Positions 1 through 8,642 of a stretch of 64,000 nt of DNA are shown here, piece by piece. The stretch comes from Aquirufa antheringensis (GTDB lineage Bacteria; Bacteroidota; Bacteroidia; Cytophagales; Spirosomataceae): the NCBI RefSeq assembly GCF_004307425.1, contig NZ_SEWZ01000003.1, positions 248,001 to 312,000 on the forward strand, in the 5' to 3' direction. The first letter of the stretch is position 1. Every line of letters begins with the position of its first letter. Made by a program: the position numbers and the translations under genes. Under the pieces are notes generated by a model, which was given only the letters and a program-made list of their open reading frames with translations, made no database searches and had not been told where the DNA came from.

Positions 1-1
1 T

Positions 2-292
2 TTACAGAAGGCTATTAATGATGGGGCCAAAGAAATTGTGGTCATTGCCTGTCACACCGAGATGATTGAGGGAGGGGACTTTGATTCCGGAGATTTATTA
101 GCCTTAGTCGATCGGGTGATGGATATCGCGGTAAATGAGATTTTGAATGCGGACCTTCGAATGCAGCGTTCGGAAGTGAAATTAACGATTATTCGACCGA
201 AGCAACCTCTCAGCATCGATATCCAACGTTTTACGAAAATGGACATTCGCAGAATGCTTGAAACGGGTTATGCCTTGGGTTTAGAACTATAA
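2..292 (+). CDS. patatin-like phospholipase, C-terminal end (partial)
   Basis: Only the last 96 codons are in the window; the frame is open to the left edge, so the start lies upstream. The visible part has the closing pattern of patatin-like lipid acyl hydrolases: a GAKEIVVIACH strand, an acidic helix, an alternating DIAVNEILNADL helix, the strand LTIIRPKQPL and a final arginine-rich helix ending in GYALGLEL. The catalytic Ser-Asp dyad and the GxSxG motif would lie in the missing part, so activity cannot be judged. The gene converges on frr, with a hairpin terminator between them. Family call by C-terminal resemblance only; other Rossmann-like hydrolases are possible. Confidence 0.55.
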   Translation, partial: LQKAINDGAKEIVVIACHTEMIEGGDFDSGDLLALVDRVMDIAVNEILNADLRMQRSEVKLTIIRPKQPLSIDIQRFTKMDIRRMLETGYALGLEL

Positions 293-297
293 AAAAA

Positions 298-314
298 GCC
301 TCGAATTTCGAGGC
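298..314. terminator. hairpin terminator between convergent genes
   Basis: GCCTCG-AATTT-CGAGGC, preceded by a run of seven A and followed by TTTCT. Read on the minus strand the stem is followed by seven T, so it is a good intrinsic terminator for the pyrH-frr operon; on the plus strand the T-run is weaker. Confidence 0.75.
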
Positions 315-321
315 TTTCTAT

Positions 322-882
322 TTATACTGACATGATGTCTTTCTCCTTTTCGTTAAAGACCTGGTCGATCTTCGCGATGTAGGCATCCGTTTTCTTTTGG
401 ATCTTATCTTCTGCCTCTTTGATCGCATCTTCTGATACGCCATCACCCTTTAATTTCTTGATGCTATTGTTTCCGTCTTGACGGGCATTGCGAATGTTGA
501 TCTTAGCGACCTCAATTTCTTGCTTGCAACGCTTCACTAAATCACGGCGACGCTCTTCAGTCAACGGAGGAATCGATAAACGAATGATTTCCCCATCATT
601 CATTGGATTTAAACCTAAGCTGGAGTTACGGATAGACTTCTCTATCTCCGCGAAAATACCTTTCTCAAAAGGCTTGATCGCAATCGTACGCGCATCTGGA
701 GTGGTCACTGAAGCAGCACCTGAAATAGCTGTTTGCATACCATAATAATCGATGGTCAAACCATCTAACATGGATGGGCTCGCTTTACCAGCTCTAATCT
801 TCGATAACTCAATGTTTAAGTGCTTGATCGCACCGTCCATGGTTTCGACAGTGGCGTCAATATAGAATTCGATTTCTTCCAT
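322..882 (-). CDS. frr: ribosome recycling factor
   Basis: Ribosome recycling factor (186 aa, the normal family length) splits post-termination 70S ribosomes together with EF-G in the cytoplasm. The sequence shows the family hallmarks: the N-terminal helix with LNIELSKIRAGKASPSMLDG (residues about 22-41), the central beta domain with DARTIAIKPFEKG, the LTEERRRDLVKRCKQ helix and the C-terminal KKTDAYIAKID helix. It lies 8 bases downstream of pyrH on the same strand, the classic pyrH-frr pair, so the two are probably co-transcribed from the promoter upstream of pyrH. Confidence 0.97.
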   Translation of the reverse strand: MEEIEFYIDATVETMDGAIKHLNIELSKIRAGKASPSMLDGLTIDYYGMQTAISGAASVTTPDARTIAIKPFEKGIFAEIEKSIRNSSLGLNPMNDGEIIRLSIPPLTEERRRDLVKRCKQEIEVAKINIRNARQDGNNSIKKLKGDGVSEDAIKEAEDKIQKKTDAYIAKIDQVFNEKEKDIMSV

Positions 883-890
883 TTTATCAA

Positions 891-1601
891 TTAACTAATT
901 AATGTTCCTACATCCTCACCCGATACTAAGGCGGCTAAGTTACCCTCCTTGTTCATGTCGAACACGATGATGGGTACGTTATTTTCTTGGCATAAAGTGA
1001 ATGCCGTGGTATCCATAATTTTCAAGCCTTTAGAGATAGCCTCTGAAAAGCTCAAATGCGTATAACGAGTTGCTGTCGCATCTTTCTCTGGATCAGCGGT
1101 GTAGACTCCATCCACGCGAGTTCCTTTTAATACCACATCGGCTTCGATTTCGATTGCTCGAAGAGAGGCAGTAGAATCTGTTGTGAAATACGGGTTACCT
1201 GTTCCTGCACCAAAAATCACGATACGGCCTTTTTCTAAGTGACGCATCGCACGGCGGCGGATGAAGGGCTCGCAAACGGCTTCTACTTTGATGGCTGTCA
1301 TCATGCGGGTGTACAATCCTTGTTTTTCCAAAGAAGCCTGAACCGCCATTCCGTTAATTACAGTCGCTAACATGCCCATGTAATCGCCTTGCACGCGGTC
1401 AATGCCTGCTTTCGCAGCACTCGCACCGCGGAATATATTGCCACCACCAATCACGATAGCTACTTCAACTCCTAAATCATGCACCTTTTTGATTTCAGCG
1501 GCATATTGACCAAGAATGGTTGGGTCAATCACTTCTCCATCTGTCGAAAGAGATTCGCCTGAAAGTTTCAATAAAATGCGTTTGTATTTAGGTTCTTTCA
1601 T
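891..1601 (-). CDS. pyrH: UMP kinase
   Basis: UMP kinase (236 aa) makes UDP from UMP and ATP in pyrimidine nucleotide synthesis; the bacterial enzyme is a hexamer of the amino-acid kinase fold. Visible motifs are the N-terminal [11 protein letters not shown], the glycine loop [10 protein letters not shown] (residues about 50-59), [15 protein letters not shown], the [16 protein letters not shown] segment and the uridine/ATP region [15 protein letters not shown]. Start ATG at 1601 gives the expected N-terminus. First gene of a two-gene operon with frr. Start and length leave little doubt. Confidence 0.97.
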   Translation of the reverse strand: MKEPKYKRILLKLSGESLSTDGEVIDPTILGQYAAEIKKVHDLGVEVAIVIGGGNIFRGASAAKAGIDRVQGDYMGMLATVINGMAVQASLEKQGLYTRMMTAIKVEAVCEPFIRRRAMRHLEKGRIVIFGAGTGNPYFTTDSTASLRAIEIEADVVLKGTRVDGVYTADPEKDATATRYTHLSFSEAISKGLKIMDTTAFTLCQENNVPIIVFDMNKEGNLAALVSGEDVGTLIS

Positions 1602-1633
1602 GAGGAGCTCGTTTATGTCGATTTTGTGCGATG

Positions 1634-1663
1634 CAAATTTAGGAAAAATCTAGGTCTAGGCAA
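1634..1663 (-). promoter_or_regulatory. promoter of pyrH-frr, Bacteroidota type
   Basis: On the minus strand: TTG (1661-1663), 19 bases, then TAAATTTG (1634-1641), an exact TAnnTTTG -7 box, 33 bases before the pyrH ATG. The -33 element lies in the last codons of the upstream crtW-like gene. The fit to the known -33/-7 consensus of this phylum is seen; activity is inferred. Confidence 0.55.
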
Positions 1664-2351
1664 GGCTTTCGTCCTTGGCTTTGGGTAATTTATACCAAGG
1701 CAAATAGGGATGCGCATGGTGTTCAAAATGATAGCCAAAAAAGTAGCAGGAAATAAACGCCCAAATATGGTTTTTACTTTGGCTTCTTGATTGCTGTTTG
1801 TTGTCCGCTGCGTGTTCACCTCGGTGCGGCAAATAGGTTCCGAAAATAAATAATTGCAGCGTACTCAAGATCGCGGGCACTTCCCAAAACAAGATCAAAT
1901 TCCACATCGGAAACCAGATCTTCAACACATTATAGGTAATGGCCATCGCCAGCACTTGTTTCCAAGTCACATATTGCCAAATAAATTTGAACCACCAGAA
2001 CAAAAAGGGACCCTGGTGTACATCTGGATCATTATCCGTATTGACATGAGCGTGGTGCAAATGGTGTTTGGCACGTAAAGTGCTGTAATCGTTAAAAGCG
2101 AAAAGGATGGTGCATAAACGTCCGATGGCGTGATTTAGGCGAGGATTTTCTGCATAAACTACTCCATGAATGGCATCATGTGAAGTAATGAATAAGCCCG
2201 TGTACATATGCGTTTGAATAAGGATGGCGACGTAAATCCAAGGGTCAGACCAGCTGAAATCTGCGTTGATCCAATAGGCTAAATTCGCGCTCCACAACGT
2301 AATCAATACGATCGCCCAAATAATTCCCTGAAATTTATTTAATTTGCTCAT
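1656..2351 (-). CDS. crtW: CrtW-type beta-carotene ketolase (fatty-acid-desaturase fold)
   Basis: Membrane di-iron oxygenase of 231 aa. The three histidine clusters are present: HDAIH (residues 58-62), HHLHH (96-100) and HFEHH (208-212), with NTDNDPD after the second and FGTYLPHRGEH before the third. The pair FGTYLPHR and FGYHFEHHxHPxxPWYKLP is typical of CrtW beta-carotene 4-ketolases rather than of acyl-lipid desaturases. Likely role: adding a keto group to a carotenoid, as in flexixanthin-type red pigments of Cytophagales. It is alone here, with no other carotenoid gene nearby. It is divergent from the GH43-like gene, 43 bases apart. CAAAACTA at 2388-2395 would be a minus-strand TAnnTTTG box, but no -33 element is clear. 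Confidence 0.75.
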   Translation of the reverse strand: MSKLNKFQGIIWAIVLITLWSANLAYWINADFSWSDPWIYVAILIQTHMYTGLFITSHDAIHGVVYAENPRLNHAIGRLCTILFAFNDYSTLRAKHHLHHAHVNTDNDPDVHQGPFLFWWFKFIWQYVTWKQVLAMAITYNVLKIWFPMWNLILFWEVPAILSTLQLFIFGTYLPHRGEHAADNKQQSRSQSKNHIWAFISCYFFGYHFEHHAHPYLPWYKLPKAKDESLA

Positions 2352-2394
2352 CGATTAGGCCGGATTTGACTGGCACCTATATGACCTCAAAACT

Positions 2395-4179
2395 ATGAAA
2401 ATTGTTCCAGCATTGCTGCTTTTTATTTTGTCTTTTACTTTTTCAGCTAGCGCGCAAACCGTTTCGTCGCCTTCTACTTATTGTAACCCGATGAACTTGG
2501 ATTATGGTTTTACACCTATCCCTAATTTCTCAGAACAGGGGCGTCACCGAGCTACAGCAGATCCCGTGATTTCGTATTTCAAAGGCAAATACTATTTGTT
2601 TTCCACAAATCAATGGGGCTATTGGTGGAGCAAGGATATGTTACAATGGAACTTTGTTTCTCGCCGCTTCTTGCAACCTTACCATAAAGTCTATGATGAA
2701 TTGTGTGCACCAGCGACGCTTACGCTAGGGGACAGTTTGCTAGTGATCGGTTCCACGTATGCGAAAGATTTTACGCTTTGGTATTCCCAAAAACCGGAAA
2801 CGGACACTTGGAAAGAAGCTGTTCACGCCTTTACGGCTGGTGCCTGGGATCCCGCTTTCTTTTTAGATGATGACAACAGGCTTTATTTATACCATGGTTC
2901 GAGTAATTTTTATCCGATGTATGGACAGGAGTTGGATCGCAAGACCTTGCAGCCGATAGGGGAACGCAAGGACTTGATTAAATTAAATGATGAGGTGCAT
3001 GGCTGGGAACGTTTTGGGGAATACCAGGACAATACGTTCTTGAAACCCTTTATGGAGGGAGCCTGGATGAATAAATACAAGGGAAAATATTATTTGCAAT
3101 ACGGCGCTCCGGGGACAGAATTTTCTGCCTACGGCGATGGGGTGTATACGGCAGATCATCCGATGGGGCCGTTTACCTACCAAGCACACAACCCGTTTTC
3201 GTTCAAACCGGGTGGATTTACACGAGGTGCGGGGCACGGAGCGACATTTGAGGGGCAATACGGCAATTGGTGGCATGTATCTACGATCACGATTGCGGTG
3301 AAGAATAGTTTTGAACGTCGTCTGGGACTTTGGCCTACGTATTTTGATGAAGACGGAATTATGTATACGAATACGGCATATGGTGATTATCCCTACTATA
3401 TGCCCACGAAAAAAGTGGATACTCCGTCGGATTTATTCACGGGTTGGATGCTGTTGAATTACAATAAGCCCGTGCGAGTATCCTCGAGTTTGCCGGGTTA
3501 TTCCGCGAATTTTGCGGTAGATGAGCAAATGAAAACCTATTGGTCTGCTGCGTCCTCGAAAAAAGGGGAGTGGATTGAGACGGATTTAGGGGAGATTTCT
3601 ACGTTGAAAGCCTTGCAATTGAATTATGCGGATCAAGATGTTGATTCGAGTTTCTTAGGGAAAATGAATGGTATTTACCATCAATACCAAGTATTAGGTA
3701 GCAAGGATGGCCAGAAATGGGAGTTGATTATCGATAAATCTACGAATAAAACAGACATTCCGCACGATTATGTCGAATTAAAGAAGCCTGTGGAAGTGAG
3801 GTATTTAAAGTTAGTAAATCACCACATGGCGGCGGGTAAATTCGCGATTTCGGGGATTCGGGCCTTTGGTTTTGGACATGGCCAAAAGCCGGGTGTCATT
3901 AAGGATCTATTGGTCTTGCGGGGCGAACATGATTCGCGCAGCGCCTGGTTAAAATGGGGTCACAAGCCGAATGCGACGGGTTATGTCATCTACTCTGGAA
4001 TTGCACCGGACAAAATGTACACGTCAGTGCAGGTTTTTGGGGCAAATGAATATTATTTCAAATCCATGGACCGCGGCAAGACCTATTATTTCCAAATTGA
4101 AGCTTTCAACGAGAATGGCATAGGGGAGCGCGGGCCCATTATTGAATCAAAAATAATCGAGTCAAAATCAGGCCTTTGA
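2395..4179 (+). CDS. secreted GH43-like glycosidase with F5/8 C and Fn3 domains
   Basis: 594 aa with a Sec signal peptide (MKIVPALLLFILSFTFSASAQ). Residues about 50-340 form a five-bladed-propeller glycosidase of GH43 type: RATADPVISYFKGKYYLFST, the WSKDMLQW blade, GAWDPAFFLDDDNRLYLYHG and GHGATFEGQYGNWWHV. Residues about 350-490 look like a discoidin (F5/8 type C) carbohydrate-binding domain (WIETDLGEISTLKALQLNYAD, VRYLKLVNH), followed by a fibronectin III domain to the end. Substrate is not readable; arabinan, xylan or galactan side chains are usual for the family. The last 12 bases overlap the end of the convergent EamA gene. GH43 against GH117-like families cannot be separated by eye. Confidence 0.7.
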   Translation: MKIVPALLLFILSFTFSASAQTVSSPSTYCNPMNLDYGFTPIPNFSEQGRHRATADPVISYFKGKYYLFSTNQWGYWWSKDMLQWNFVSRRFLQPYHKVYDELCAPATLTLGDSLLVIGSTYAKDFTLWYSQKPETDTWKEAVHAFTAGAWDPAFFLDDDNRLYLYHGSSNFYPMYGQELDRKTLQPIGERKDLIKLNDEVHGWERFGEYQDNTFLKPFMEGAWMNKYKGKYYLQYGAPGTEFSAYGDGVYTADHPMGPFTYQAHNPFSFKPGGFTRGAGHGATFEGQYGNWWHVSTITIAVKNSFERRLGLWPTYFDEDGIMYTNTAYGDYPYYMPTKKVDTPSDLFTGWMLLNYNKPVRVSSSLPGYSANFAVDEQMKTYWSAASSKKGEWIETDLGEISTLKALQLNYADQDVDSSFLGKMNGIYHQYQVLGSKDGQKWELIIDKSTNKTDIPHDYVELKKPVEVRYLKLVNHHMAAGKFAISGIRAFGFGHGQKPGVIKDLLVLRGEHDSRSAWLKWGHKPNATGYVIYSGIAPDKMYTSVQVFGANEYYFKSMDRGKTYYFQIEAFNENGIGERGPIIESKIIESKSGL

Positions 4180-5043
4180 TCGGTTGATTTCGTATACCCC
4201 GATTAATAGCACAATCATCGCGATGAATTGTGATAGATATACCTGCTCGCCATCGAAAACGCCCCAACCCACGGCCACTATTGGAATGATGTAGGTCACA
4301 GAACTGGCCACAATCGCGTTCGTCCATTTGATCAATTGATTAAATAACACCATCGCGATGGCTGAGCCGAAAACGCCTAAAGAACAAGCGGCTAAAAACG
4401 GCCACCATTCGATGGCCTGAGAGAAGAATCCAGTGGAGGCTAATAGGATCAATGAAAGTGGTCCAATCGCCATAAAGATGCCCGCCGTAGACGTGAAGGG
4501 ATTTAATCCTGATAATTTGGTCTTCACGATATGTAGGTTAAAACCATACAAGAAGGTAGCTAACACCACCCAAAGTGCGTGGTAATTAAAGTCCACATTA
4601 AATCCTTCTCCACCCACTATCAAGCCGAAACAACCGGCGATTCCTAGTATTATTCCTAGCATCTGGCGCCATTGAAAACCCTGCTTGAACAAAAGAATAC
4701 CTACAATTAACGTAAACAAAGGAGTGAAGGCATTTAGCATCCCTGATAAGGCAGAAGTCAAGTGCTTTCCGGCAATAGAAAATAGGATCGCTGGGATTAA
4801 ATTTCCCGTTAAACCGGCTAATAAAAAGCTTTTCCAATGCTCTTTTTTTACCTCATGTCTTTGCTTTAAAAACACGGGAATGAAGAATATGAAGGCTGCA
4901 AATATGCGCAAAGCACCCACTTGCGGTGAACTGTAATAGACTAAACTTTTCTTCACTAAGATGAAAGAGCTTCCCCAGATTAAGGACAGGGCCGTAAAGG
5001 CTAAGATGACGAGTAATACAGGGGATTTTTGCTTGTTTTCCAT
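4168..5043 (-). CDS. EamA/DMT-family transporter
   Basis: 291 aa, about ten hydrophobic membrane segments in two homologous halves, as in the drug/metabolite transporter superfamily (EamA domain). Typical sequences are LIWGSSFILVKKSL near the N-terminus and the second-repeat helix before INRSKA at the C-terminus. Substrate unknown; family members export amino acids or other small metabolites. Its start codon shares one base with the dusB stop codon (TAATG), so it is translated from the dusB transcript. It overlaps the GH43-like gene tail-to-tail by 12 bases, without room for a separate terminator. Confidence 0.85.
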   Translation of the reverse strand: MENKQKSPVLLVILAFTALSLIWGSSFILVKKSLVYYSSPQVGALRIFAAFIFFIPVFLKQRHEVKKEHWKSFLLAGLTGNLIPAILFSIAGKHLTSALSGMLNAFTPLFTLIVGILLFKQGFQWRQMLGIILGIAGCFGLIVGGEGFNVDFNYHALWVVLATFLYGFNLHIVKTKLSGLNPFTSTAGIFMAIGPLSLILLASTGFFSQAIEWWPFLAACSLGVFGSAIAMVLFNQLIKWTNAIVASSVTYIIPIVAVGWGVFDGEQVYLSQFIAMIVLLIGVYEINRSKA

Positions 5044-6038
5044 TAGGCGTGTAAGGGTTCTCCAGCGTAATGCGCTGCGATTTCGTTTAGAATCCCTTTG
5101 ATTTCTTCGAATTCATAGGTAGTGACTAAACGAGTTCTGAAAGGTTTGAAATGGTCCATGCCACGGAAATAATTCGCGTAATGGCGGCGCATTTCGACGA
5201 TTCCCCCGTGATTTCCTTTCCAGCGGATCGAAAATTCGAGGTGATCGAGGCAAACTTGTAGACGTTGTTGTAGGGAAGGAGGGGCCAAATGTTCCCCCGT
5301 GGCTAAATAATGTTTAATCTCATTAAAAATCCAGGGGTAGCCAATGGACGCCCGTCCAATCATAATGCCATCTACTTCATAACGATCACGGTATTCTTTG
5401 GCTTTTTCTGGCGAATCAATATCGCCATTTCCGAAAATAGGAATTTTGATCCGTGGGTTATTCTTCACTTTTGAGATCAATTCCCAGTCCGCAGCGCCTT
5501 TGTACATCTGTACGCGCGTTCTGCCGTGAATGGTCAAGGCTTGAATCCCGATGTCCTGAAGTCTTTCGGCCACATCCTCAATATTTTTTGTAGAATCGTC
5601 CCAGCCTAATCGTGTTTTAACGGTCACTGGTAAGTGGGTGGCATCGACAACGGCTTTAGTCATCGCCACCATTTTAGGGATATCTTGTAATAAAGCGGCT
5701 CCAGCACCTCTGCAGGCCACTTGTTTTACGGGGCAGCCATAATTAATGTCAATTAAATCCGGTCCTGCCTTCGTGGCGATTTCTGCGCAAGAGGCCATCG
5801 TTTCGATGGAACTACCAAAAAGTTGAATCCCAATCGGGCGCTCATATTCAAAAATATCGAGTTTTTGAACACTTTTTGCAGCGTCCCGAATCAGTCCTTC
5901 GGAGGAAATAAATTCCGTATACATCAAATCAGCGCCATTCGCTTTACAAACCGCACGGAACGGTGGATCTGACACGTCCTCCATGGGCGCTAATAGCAAT
6001 GGAAATGAGCCAAGCTCGATGTTACCTATCTTTACCAT
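5043..6038 (-). CDS. dusB: tRNA-dihydrouridine synthase (DusB type)
   Basis: FMN enzyme that reduces uridine to dihydrouridine in the tRNA D-loop. The 331-aa form starting MVKIGNIELGSFPLLLAPMEDV at 6038 fits the family; a longer frame from 6092 adds 18 residues, overlaps the divergent gene and is unlikely. Visible motifs: APMEDVSDPPFR, IDINYGCPVKQVACRGAG with the catalytic Cys, VTVKTRLGWDD, LTIHGRTRVQMYKG, PIFGNGDI and DGIMIGRASIGYPW. First gene of a two-gene operon with the EamA transporter. A -33/-7 pair lies just upstream. Confidence 0.95.
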   Translation of the reverse strand: MVKIGNIELGSFPLLLAPMEDVSDPPFRAVCKANGADLMYTEFISSEGLIRDAAKSVQKLDIFEYERPIGIQLFGSSIETMASCAEIATKAGPDLIDINYGCPVKQVACRGAGAALLQDIPKMVAMTKAVVDATHLPVTVKTRLGWDDSTKNIEDVAERLQDIGIQALTIHGRTRVQMYKGAADWELISKVKNNPRIKIPIFGNGDIDSPEKAKEYRDRYEVDGIMIGRASIGYPWIFNEIKHYLATGEHLAPPSLQQRLQVCLDHLEFSIRWKGNHGGIVEMRRHYANYFRGMDHFKPFRTRLVTTYEFEEIKGILNEIAAHYAGEPLHA

Positions 6039-6053
6039 TCTGATTAAAAATTC

Positions 6054-6085
6054 CGTAAATTTACGAGCATTATGGTAGATAACAA
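6054..6085 (-). promoter_or_regulatory. dusB promoter with palindromic -7 box
   Basis: On the minus strand TTG (6083-6085), 19 bases, TAAATTTA (6056-6063), then dusB at 6038. The box sits in a perfect 12-base palindrome CGTAAATTTACG (6054-6065), so the same -7-like sequence reads toward the divergent CPBP gene too, but no -33 element is seen on that side and its ATG (6072) would be nearly leaderless. Confidence 0.42.
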
Positions 6086-7022
6086 TTTTCAAGGCCCCGA
6101 ACGTTACATCGGTTTGCTGTCTAAAATCTTAATATTATTCGGATTTTTCCTTTTGGGTGGTTTTATCGGTCAATTTATCGGTTTATTTTCTGTTGTGATC
6201 ATTACAGGAATGCCCATCAATAATGAACTTGTGCTTCAAAAATCCGTGATTGATTTTTTAGTACATCCTCAAAACTATGAAAATGGCTTGCGTGCATTGA
6301 TGTCGTTTCAATGGTTTTCAGCACTTTTTACCTTTGTGGCAAGTTCTTGGGCCTATTTGCGTTGGTCAGAAAAACGCGATTTAAATTCTCTTTCATTAGG
6401 GCCAACACCAGATTATCGCCTGTTTTTGTGGACGATTATTACTCTATTAGTGGGAATGCCCGTGATGGAATTTCTTATCAAATGGAATGAATCTATTGTT
6501 TTTCCGGCCGGTTTCGAAGAAACTGAAAAATGGATGCGTGCCTCTGAAACACAAATGGCAGAATTGACGAAATTTTTACTTGATTTCCGGAGTCCTACTG
6601 ACTTTGCTATGGGTCTAGCGGTCATTGCTGGTTTAGCGGCGCTGGGTGAAGAATTGTTCTTTAGAGGCGTTTTGCAGTCGCTTTTTGAACGTTATACGGG
6701 AAATCATCACGTGGCGATTTGGGTGTCCGCTGGCATTTTTAGCTTTATTCACTTTCAGTTTTTTGGCTTCTTTCCGCGCTTATTTTTAGGGGCCTTTTTT
6801 GGGTATTTGTATGTGTGGAATCGCAATATCTGGATTCCCATTGTGGCCCATTTGTTCAATAATGGCTGGACACTGACCATGCAGTATATGTATCAGCAGA
6901 AACAAATTGCGGTAGATCCGGAGAAATTAGGAGAATTGACGCCTTGGTGGTCAGTGGTGATCTCTTTCGGCTTAGTGGTGTTTTACATACGACGCTTGCA
7001 TAGCATGCGTTTAGAAAAATAA
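6072..7022 (+). CDS. CPBP-family intramembrane metalloprotease
   Basis: 316 aa, about eight membrane segments, with the CPBP (CaaX protease and bacteriocin-processing, Abi) signature: GEELFFRGVLQSLFE (EExxxR, residues about 192-200), SFIHFQFFGFFPRLFLGAFFG with the second zinc-site His, and PIVAHLFNNGWT with the HxxxN motif. It is an inner-membrane protease of unknown substrate. In this group it commonly precedes cdsA, which here follows 5 bases after the stop codon, so the two probably form an operon. Confidence 0.88.
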   Translation: MVDNNFQGPERYIGLLSKILILFGFFLLGGFIGQFIGLFSVVIITGMPINNELVLQKSVIDFLVHPQNYENGLRALMSFQWFSALFTFVASSWAYLRWSEKRDLNSLSLGPTPDYRLFLWTIITLLVGMPVMEFLIKWNESIVFPAGFEETEKWMRASETQMAELTKFLLDFRSPTDFAMGLAVIAGLAALGEELFFRGVLQSLFERYTGNHHVAIWVSAGIFSFIHFQFFGFFPRLFLGAFFGYLYVWNRNIWIPIVAHLFNNGWTLTMQYMYQQKQIAVDPEKLGELTPWWSVVISFGLVVFYIRRLHSMRLEK

Positions 7023-7027
7023 GATTT

Positions 7028-7873
7028 ATGGGTTTACGTGAGATGTCTAATTTGCAACAACGGGTGATCGCAGCTATCATAGCGGTGCCTTTTTTGCTTT
7101 TTTGTGTATTGTTTAGCGACTATACTTTTTTAGGTTTATTCCTGTTAATCGGAGTGGCTGCGCAGCTAGAATTTTATAAATTAGTAGGTAGTATTAGCGA
7201 TAATTTACCACTTACTTTTTACGGAACTTTTTGCGGTGTAGTGCTCCATCTGTTGACCTTTTTTATTGAGAAAGGAGAGATCGCTTACTCGAATTATTAC
7301 ATTTTATCGCCTCTGTTAGCCTTGATTTTCTTCATTAAACTATACAATGCGAAAGACGAAAAGCCCTTTAAAAACATTGCTTATACCTTTTTAGGGATTA
7401 TTTATGTGGCCTTGCCATTCGCCTTGTTAACCGTTTTGGCTTTTATTAAAAACGAAACCTATGACCCTCAAATCATCTTAGGCTGTCTCTTCCTTTTATG
7501 GGCTAGTGATTCTGGGGCCTATTTTGCGGGCACGAAATTTGGCAAGACGAAACTATTCGAACGTGTTTCCCCTAAAAAATCCTGGGAGGGAAGTATAGGT
7601 GGATTAATTGCCGCTATGATTGTCGCTTATGTGTTGTCGATGTATTACACGAATTATGCGTCTTGGCAATGGTTTGGTATCGGAATCATCATTGTAGTAG
7701 CTGGTACCTACGGAGATTTAGTGGAATCTTTGTTTAAGCGAAGTATCAAGATCAAAGACTCTGCAGATACCATTCCGGGTCATGGTGGCTTCTTAGATCG
7801 TTTTGATGGCTTGTTACTTTCGATTCCGTTCATCATTACGTTCTTGAAATTATTTCCAAACGGAAAGCTTTAA
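7028..7873 (+). CDS. cdsA: phosphatidate cytidylyltransferase
   Basis: Makes CDP-diacylglycerol from phosphatidate and CTP, the branch point of phospholipid synthesis, in the inner membrane. 281 aa with about eight hydrophobic helices and the full CDS signature near the C-terminus (SFKRSIKIKD-type: SLFKRSIKIKDSADTIPGHG, then GGFLDRFDGLL). The earlier SDSGAYFAGTKFGK and SPKKSWEGSIGG segments are also characteristic. ATG at 7043 (MSNLQQRV) is an alternative start five codons in and may be the true one. Downstream of the CPBP protease with 5 bases between them. Confidence 0.95.
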   Translation: MGLREMSNLQQRVIAAIIAVPFLLFCVLFSDYTFLGLFLLIGVAAQLEFYKLVGSISDNLPLTFYGTFCGVVLHLLTFFIEKGEIAYSNYYILSPLLALIFFIKLYNAKDEKPFKNIAYTFLGIIYVALPFALLTVLAFIKNETYDPQIILGCLFLLWASDSGAYFAGTKFGKTKLFERVSPKKSWEGSIGGLIAAMIVAYVLSMYYTNYASWQWFGIGIIIVVAGTYGDLVESLFKRSIKIKDSADTIPGHGGFLDRFDGLLLSIPFIITFLKLFPNGKL

Positions 7874-7919
7874 CAGGCTTTAACAGTTCCGAATTCAATT
7901 TTTGCTTAATTTCGGCCTT

Positions 7920-8642
7920 ATGAAAAAACGATTGGCTGTTCGTGTAATAGGTGCGCTGGCTTTCTGCTTGGTATCGCTTACTGCTTTTTCCCAAGGGCAG
8001 GACAAAACAGTCTTATTTCAAGGTCGTGTGGTTGCTTCGAGTAATGCGGAGTTCCTACCTTTGGCCTATATCTTCAATCCCCAAGCCGGTCGTGGTGCCT
8101 TAAGTGATAATTTTGGTCAAGTGGATATGTACGTTTTTCCCGGGGATAGTCTGGTGATTTCCTACATTGGTTACAAGAAAAAATACTATATCGTGCCGCG
8201 TGATACAGATTTAGTGCACCAAGTGATCATTCCGATGGAAGAGATGACGACGATGTTGCGGGAGGTCAAAGTTTTCCCTCATTCAAGCGAGGAAGAGTTT
8301 AAGCAAGCTTTTTTAGCCATGGAATTACGTGATGCAAAAGAGCGAGAGACGGTTAGAAGAAATTTAGAACAGTCTAAATTGAACGTATTCGCCTTGCAAG
8401 CCGGTATGGGAGCCTCTTCGAATTTTAGAAATTTCTCAGATCTGATGATTTCTTCTCAGGCTAACAAGAATTTCTTTAATGATCCGATGTTAGCATTCAC
8501 GAATCCTTTCGCTTGGATCAATTTCATTAAATCGGTGAAGAATGGAGATTTAAAGAAGAAGGATTACAAGAAAGCCTATGAATTTTTGCCAAAGGAGAAT
8601 TTGAATCGACAAATGTTCCTACGCAACCTGAAATCCAATTAG
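7920..8642 (+). CDS. exported protein with carboxypeptidase-D regulatory-like domain
   Basis: 240 aa from ATG 7920 (an upstream in-frame TTG at 7902 would only add six residues). A signal peptide (MKKRLAVRVIGALAFCLVSLTAFSQ) is followed by a beta-sandwich of the carboxypeptidase-regulatory type: FQGRVVASSNAEFLPLAYIFN, GRGALSDNFGQVDMYVFPGDSLVISYIGYKKKYY. The second half is basic and helical (EEEFKQAFLAMELRDAKERE) with no recognised fold. The same first domain is found at the N-terminus of SusC proteins, but here there is no barrel. Probably periplasmic or surface-associated; function unknown. The 3' end overlaps convergent pgeF by 24 bases. Confidence 0.75.
   Translation: MKKRLAVRVIGALAFCLVSLTAFSQGQDKTVLFQGRVVASSNAEFLPLAYIFNPQAGRGALSDNFGQVDMYVFPGDSLVISYIGYKKKYYIVPRDTDLVHQVIIPMEEMTTMLREVKVFPHSSEEEFKQAFLAMELRDAKERETVRRNLEQSKLNVFALQAGMGASSNFRNFSDLMISSQANKNFFNDPMLAFTNPFAWINFIKSVKNGDLKKKDYKKAYEFLPKENLNRQMFLRNLKSN

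Noticed and set aside
488-745. Plus-strand frame across frr
   Set aside because: Shadow of frr; no signal, no family pattern, and codon use of a complement strand.
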